Of a stretch of 64,000 nt of DNA, positions 61,768 to 64,000 are shown piece after piece. The position numbers and the translations under genes were made by a program. The notes under the pieces are model-generated. The model was not told where the DNA came from. It saw only the letters and a program-made list of their open reading frames with translations, and made no database searches. How positions within the stretch are numbered: the stretch's first letter is position 1; each line of letters opens with the position of its first letter. Source of the DNA: Uliginosibacterium paludis (GTDB lineage Bacteria > Pseudomonadota > Gammaproteobacteria > Burkholderiales > Rhodocyclaceae); assembly GCF_039631355.1 (NCBI RefSeq), contig NZ_JBDIVF010000004.1:186001-250000 (forward strand), given 5' to 3'.

Positions 61768-62164
61768 AATTGGCAGTCACCTCTGAGCCTCCGGGAGGCG
61801 TCCAGGAAATATTGACCGTGCATTTGCGGTCCGTAGCGCTGCAGCCCACCACCGCCTTGCCACCTGGCAGATCCCGCTGCAAGGCAGCCAGCCATTCTGC
61901 GGGCCTGCCGGTCATTGCAGCAGGGACCGACGCGGCAGTGATAGAAACCCAGCTCGACCGGTCATTACGCGTATTGAAACCGACTGCGTCCAGCGCATCC
62001 TGGGCAAACGCGGCCGCCATGACGGTGTAACGGGAGTCGGCGTTCTGCTTCACGCCTGCGGTTTGGAGCTTGAGGGCACCCAGCAGGCCGAATGACAGCA
62101 CCAGGACGGCGATCAGGACTTCGATGAGGGTTGAACCCGCCTGACGATTCCCTTGCTTACGCAT
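61751..62164 (-). CDS. pilV: PilV, minor pilin-type assembly protein
   Basis: 137 residues from ATG 62164. MRKQGNRQAGSTLIEVLIAV with the class III G/S cleavage site and Glu5, then VLSFGLLGALKLQTAGVKQN, the PilV pattern. It overlaps the fimT stop by 8 bases. Minor pilin of the assembly-priming complex. Confidence 0.9.
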   Translation of the reverse strand: MRKQGNRQAGSTLIEVLIAVLVLSFGLLGALKLQTAGVKQNADSRYTVMAAAFAQDALDAVGFNTRNDRSSWVSITAASVPAAMTGRPAEWLAALQRDLPGGKAVVGCSATDRKCTVNISWTPPGGSEVTANYEMYD

Positions 62165-62666
62165 CGCTGACTCCCACGACCCCGCCGGCATCAATCGTGA
62201 CAGCCTTGCGGACGCTTCCGGACACAAAGCGGTAAGTCACCGAATCGAGATTGCCAGCAGCTCCGGACAAACCGGCAGACAAGCCTGAGGGGCCGAAGAC
62301 CAGTGTCACGCTCGCGGTGCTGTCGAGCGTGGCGCCCTCATACCGCTTTGAAAAGTCCGTAGTAGACACGCAGGAGACAAGAGCACCGCCTTGCGTAATG
62401 GCCCAAGCAGCCTTGTCACCACAATCAGTGACGACGCCGTTGATGGTCAGTGTCGTGCGGCGCCCTGTCTGGGAAGCCAAGGCTCTGGCCGATGCCACAG
62501 CTCGCTTCAGACCGTCCGCGGCCATTTCGGCCCGTCCAGACTGGATCTGGCGGGTAAAACTGGGAACGGCAATAGCCATGATCACGGCCAGCACGGCAAT
62601 CGTGACCATCAACTCAATGAGCGTGAAACCTGCGCCCGCTCTCGCACATGACAGCTTGTGCCGCAC
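62157..62666 (-). CDS. fimT: FimT/GspH-type minor pseudopilin
   Basis: 169 residues from a GTG with GGGGGA at 5-base spacing. GAGFTLIELMVTIAVLAVIM leader and helix, NT-terminal GspH/FimT layout (AVPSFTRQIQSGRAEMAADG) with a beta-rich C-terminal domain. FimT-type pseudopilins can bind DNA or prime pilus assembly. First gene of the six-gene operon. No clear promoter was found upstream; AT-rich bases 62690-62760 are the likeliest place. Confidence 0.9.
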   Translation of the reverse strand: MRHKLSCARAGAGFTLIELMVTIAVLAVIMAIAVPSFTRQIQSGRAEMAADGLKRAVASARALASQTGRRTTLTINGVVTDCGDKAAWAITQGGALVSCVSTTDFSKRYEGATLDSTASVTLVFGPSGLSAGLSGAAGNLDSVTYRFVSGSVRKAVTIDAGGVVGVSDA

Positions 62667-62803
62667 GGAGTCCCCCTTTATCCCGTTGGTATTTACCCTC
62701 AGTGCGATAAGTTAACACCTGCTTGCAAATATGTAATCGCCTTTCTGACAACCGGCACCGACTTTAACAAAGCAACAAGATTTTTGCCCTTCCGGACAGA
62801 CGA

Positions 62804-62837
62804 CAAAAAGCCCGCAGGCATATGCCTGCGGGCTTTT
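62804..62837 (-). terminator. Bidirectional terminator downstream of kdgK
   Basis: AAAAGCCCGCAGGCAT and its exact inverse complement, a perfect 16-base palindrome, with a further T run on the minus strand. It lies 20 bases after the kdgK stop and upstream of the pilin operon. Confidence 0.92.
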
Positions 62838-62857
62838 CGGGTACTGCTGGAGAGTGC

Positions 62858-63958
62858 TCAGCGAATGACGCGAGCGCCCTTGCCCTTCATTGCGGCTTCA
62901 ACTTCTTCCACGCGCACCATGGAGGTGTCGCCCGGGGTGGACATGGCCAGCGCACCGTGAGCAGCGCCGTACTCCACAGCCAGTTGCGGGCCCTTGCCTT
63001 CCAGGAAGCCATAGGCGAGACCGGAAGCGAAACCGTCACCACCGCCGACGCGGTCGTAGATTTCCAGGTTGTCGCGCTTCATCGATTCGTAGATCTTGCC
63101 GTCGTACCAGACCAGGGCAGACCAGTCGTTGACCGAAGCGGTCTTGGCGTTGCGCAGCGTGGTAGCCGCCACCTTGAAGTTCGGGAAGGCCTTGACGGCG
63201 GTCTCGATCATCTTCTTGAAGCCTTCGGTTTCGATGTTGGTCAGGTGCTCGTCAGCGCCTTCCACTTCGAAGCCCAGGCAGGCGGTGAAGTCTTCTTCGT
63301 TGCCGATCATCACGTCGCAGTACTTGGCGATTTCGCGGTTGATCTTCTGAGCACCTTCCTTGCCGCCCTGGCTCTTCCACAGCGAAGCGCGGTAGTTCAG
63401 GTCATAGGCCACGACGGTGCCGTACTTCTGAGCAACTTCCACGGCTTCCAGCACGGCTTCAGCGGTGTTGGAGGCCAGCGCGGCGAAGATGCCACCGGTC
63501 TGGAACCAGCGCACGCCTTCTTCACCGAACAGCTTTTCCCAGTTCACTTCGCCGGGACGGATTTGCGAAGCAGCGGAGTGACCGCGGTCAGAGCAACCCA
63601 GTGCCGGACGAGGACCAAAGCCCTTTTCGGTGAAGTTCAGGCCGACGCGGGTGTTGCGACCCAGACCGTCGAAATCGCGCCAGATGACGTGGGACATGTC
63701 CACGCCACCCTGCATGATGAAGTCTTCAACCAGCCAGCCCAGATCGTTCTTCGGCAGAGCGGTCACGACGGCAGCACGCTTGCCCCAGCACTTGCGCATG
63801 GCACGGGCCACGTTGTACTCGCCGCCGCCTTCCCACACCTGGAAGGTACGGGTGTTGCGGACGCGGCCGAAGCCCGGGTCGAAACGCAGCATCACTTCAC
63901 CGAAGGATACGCAGTCCCACTTGGTTTCTGCGGCGGACTTGATCTTGAGTTCAGCCAT
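62858..63958 (-). CDS. kdgK: KdgK, 2-keto-3-deoxygluconate kinase (PfkB family)
   Basis: 366 residues from ATG 63958; a start 18 bases upstream is possible. PfkB sugar kinase: SFGEVMLRFDPG near 20, EGGGEYNVARAMRKCWGKRA, VAYDLNYRASLW, MIGNEEDF and the catalytic DRVGGGDGFASGL (about 306-318), a slightly non-standard GAGD motif. Phosphorylates 2-keto-3-deoxygluconate in pectin/uronate catabolism; it is longer than enterobacterial KdgK (~310). The hexuronate assignment is by similarity; a related sugar acid cannot be excluded. Strong terminator follows. Confidence 0.85.
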   Translation of the reverse strand: MAELKIKSAAETKWDCVSFGEVMLRFDPGFGRVRNTRTFQVWEGGGEYNVARAMRKCWGKRAAVVTALPKNDLGWLVEDFIMQGGVDMSHVIWRDFDGLGRNTRVGLNFTEKGFGPRPALGCSDRGHSAASQIRPGEVNWEKLFGEEGVRWFQTGGIFAALASNTAEAVLEAVEVAQKYGTVVAYDLNYRASLWKSQGGKEGAQKINREIAKYCDVMIGNEEDFTACLGFEVEGADEHLTNIETEGFKKMIETAVKAFPNFKVAATTLRNAKTASVNDWSALVWYDGKIYESMKRDNLEIYDRVGGGDGFASGLAYGFLEGKGPQLAVEYGAAHGALAMSTPGDTSMVRVEEVEAAMKGKGARVIR

Positions 63959-64000
63959 TTCTCTTTTCTTCCTCAAAAGGGTGGGTGTGTACAGCAGCGG

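Overview
The window is a GC-rich chromosomal segment of a flagellated, piliated Gram-negative bacterium. Gene order (flgA divergent from flgBCDEFGHIJ, flgM-flgN, a MotD-type stator gene, bamE/fur head to head, moaC, trxA-rho, cysM, and a fimT-pilV-pilW-pilX-pilY1-pilE minor-pilin operon) points to a betaproteobacterium. Rhodocyclales/Zoogloeaceae is my best guess, inferred from gene content only. A pectinesterase, a rhamnogalacturonan-acetylesterase-like enzyme and a 2-keto-3-deoxygluconate kinase suggest a plant-polysaccharide lifestyle.

Layout. (a) 1-10021 is a type VI secretion effector island of two tandem units in one direction. Unit 1 is vgrG (5' end outside the window), a DUF4123 adaptor, a DUF3304 lipoprotein and a Tle1/DUF2235 lipase. 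Unit 2 has the same order, but its vgrG is only the C-terminal part; about 0.6 kb of it is letter-for-letter identical to unit 1, while tails, adaptors, lipoproteins and lipases have diverged. (b) 10106-20776 is a flagellar region: a DUF2238 membrane protein, flgJ-I-H-G-F-E-D-C-B on the minus strand, then flgA, flgM and flgN on plus and motD on minus. I see a sigma-54-type site before flgB and a near-consensus FliA (sigma-28) promoter before flgM. (c) 20897-37186 is mostly housekeeping: dapB, bamE, fur, leuS, lptE, holA, a small lipoprotein, rmuC, yaeQ, tusA, bepA, moaC, a CYTH-CHAD protein, sixA-like, LOG-family, trxA, rho, rpmE. (d) 37331-47283 holds an ArnT-like glycosyltransferase, cysM followed by an apparently dead PolB-type exonuclease relative, a DUF3135 protein, the SGNH esterase, a chemoreceptor with a FliA-like promoter, and a YgiQ-type radical SAM protein. 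(e) 47443-56819 holds the pectinesterase, a gtrA-gtrB-glycosyltransferase cluster, a convergent GT39-like protein (both big glycosyltransferases carry a related C-terminal NPCBM-like module), an esterase, outer-membrane phospholipase A and a response regulator. (f) 56875-62666 is the minor-pilin/PilY1 operon, and 62858-63958 is kdgK.

The most unusual parts are the tandem T6SS cassette, whose structure looks like Rhs-style tip swapping applied to VgrG; the degenerate exonuclease co-transcribed with cysM; and the convergent, overlapping pair of NPCBM-tailed glycosyltransferases. No tRNA, rRNA, CRISPR array or transposase was seen. Only one gene-free gap (53937-54238) reaches about 300 bases. 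Starts were adjusted by hand where a Shine-Dalgarno, a signal peptide or family alignment favoured an internal codon.
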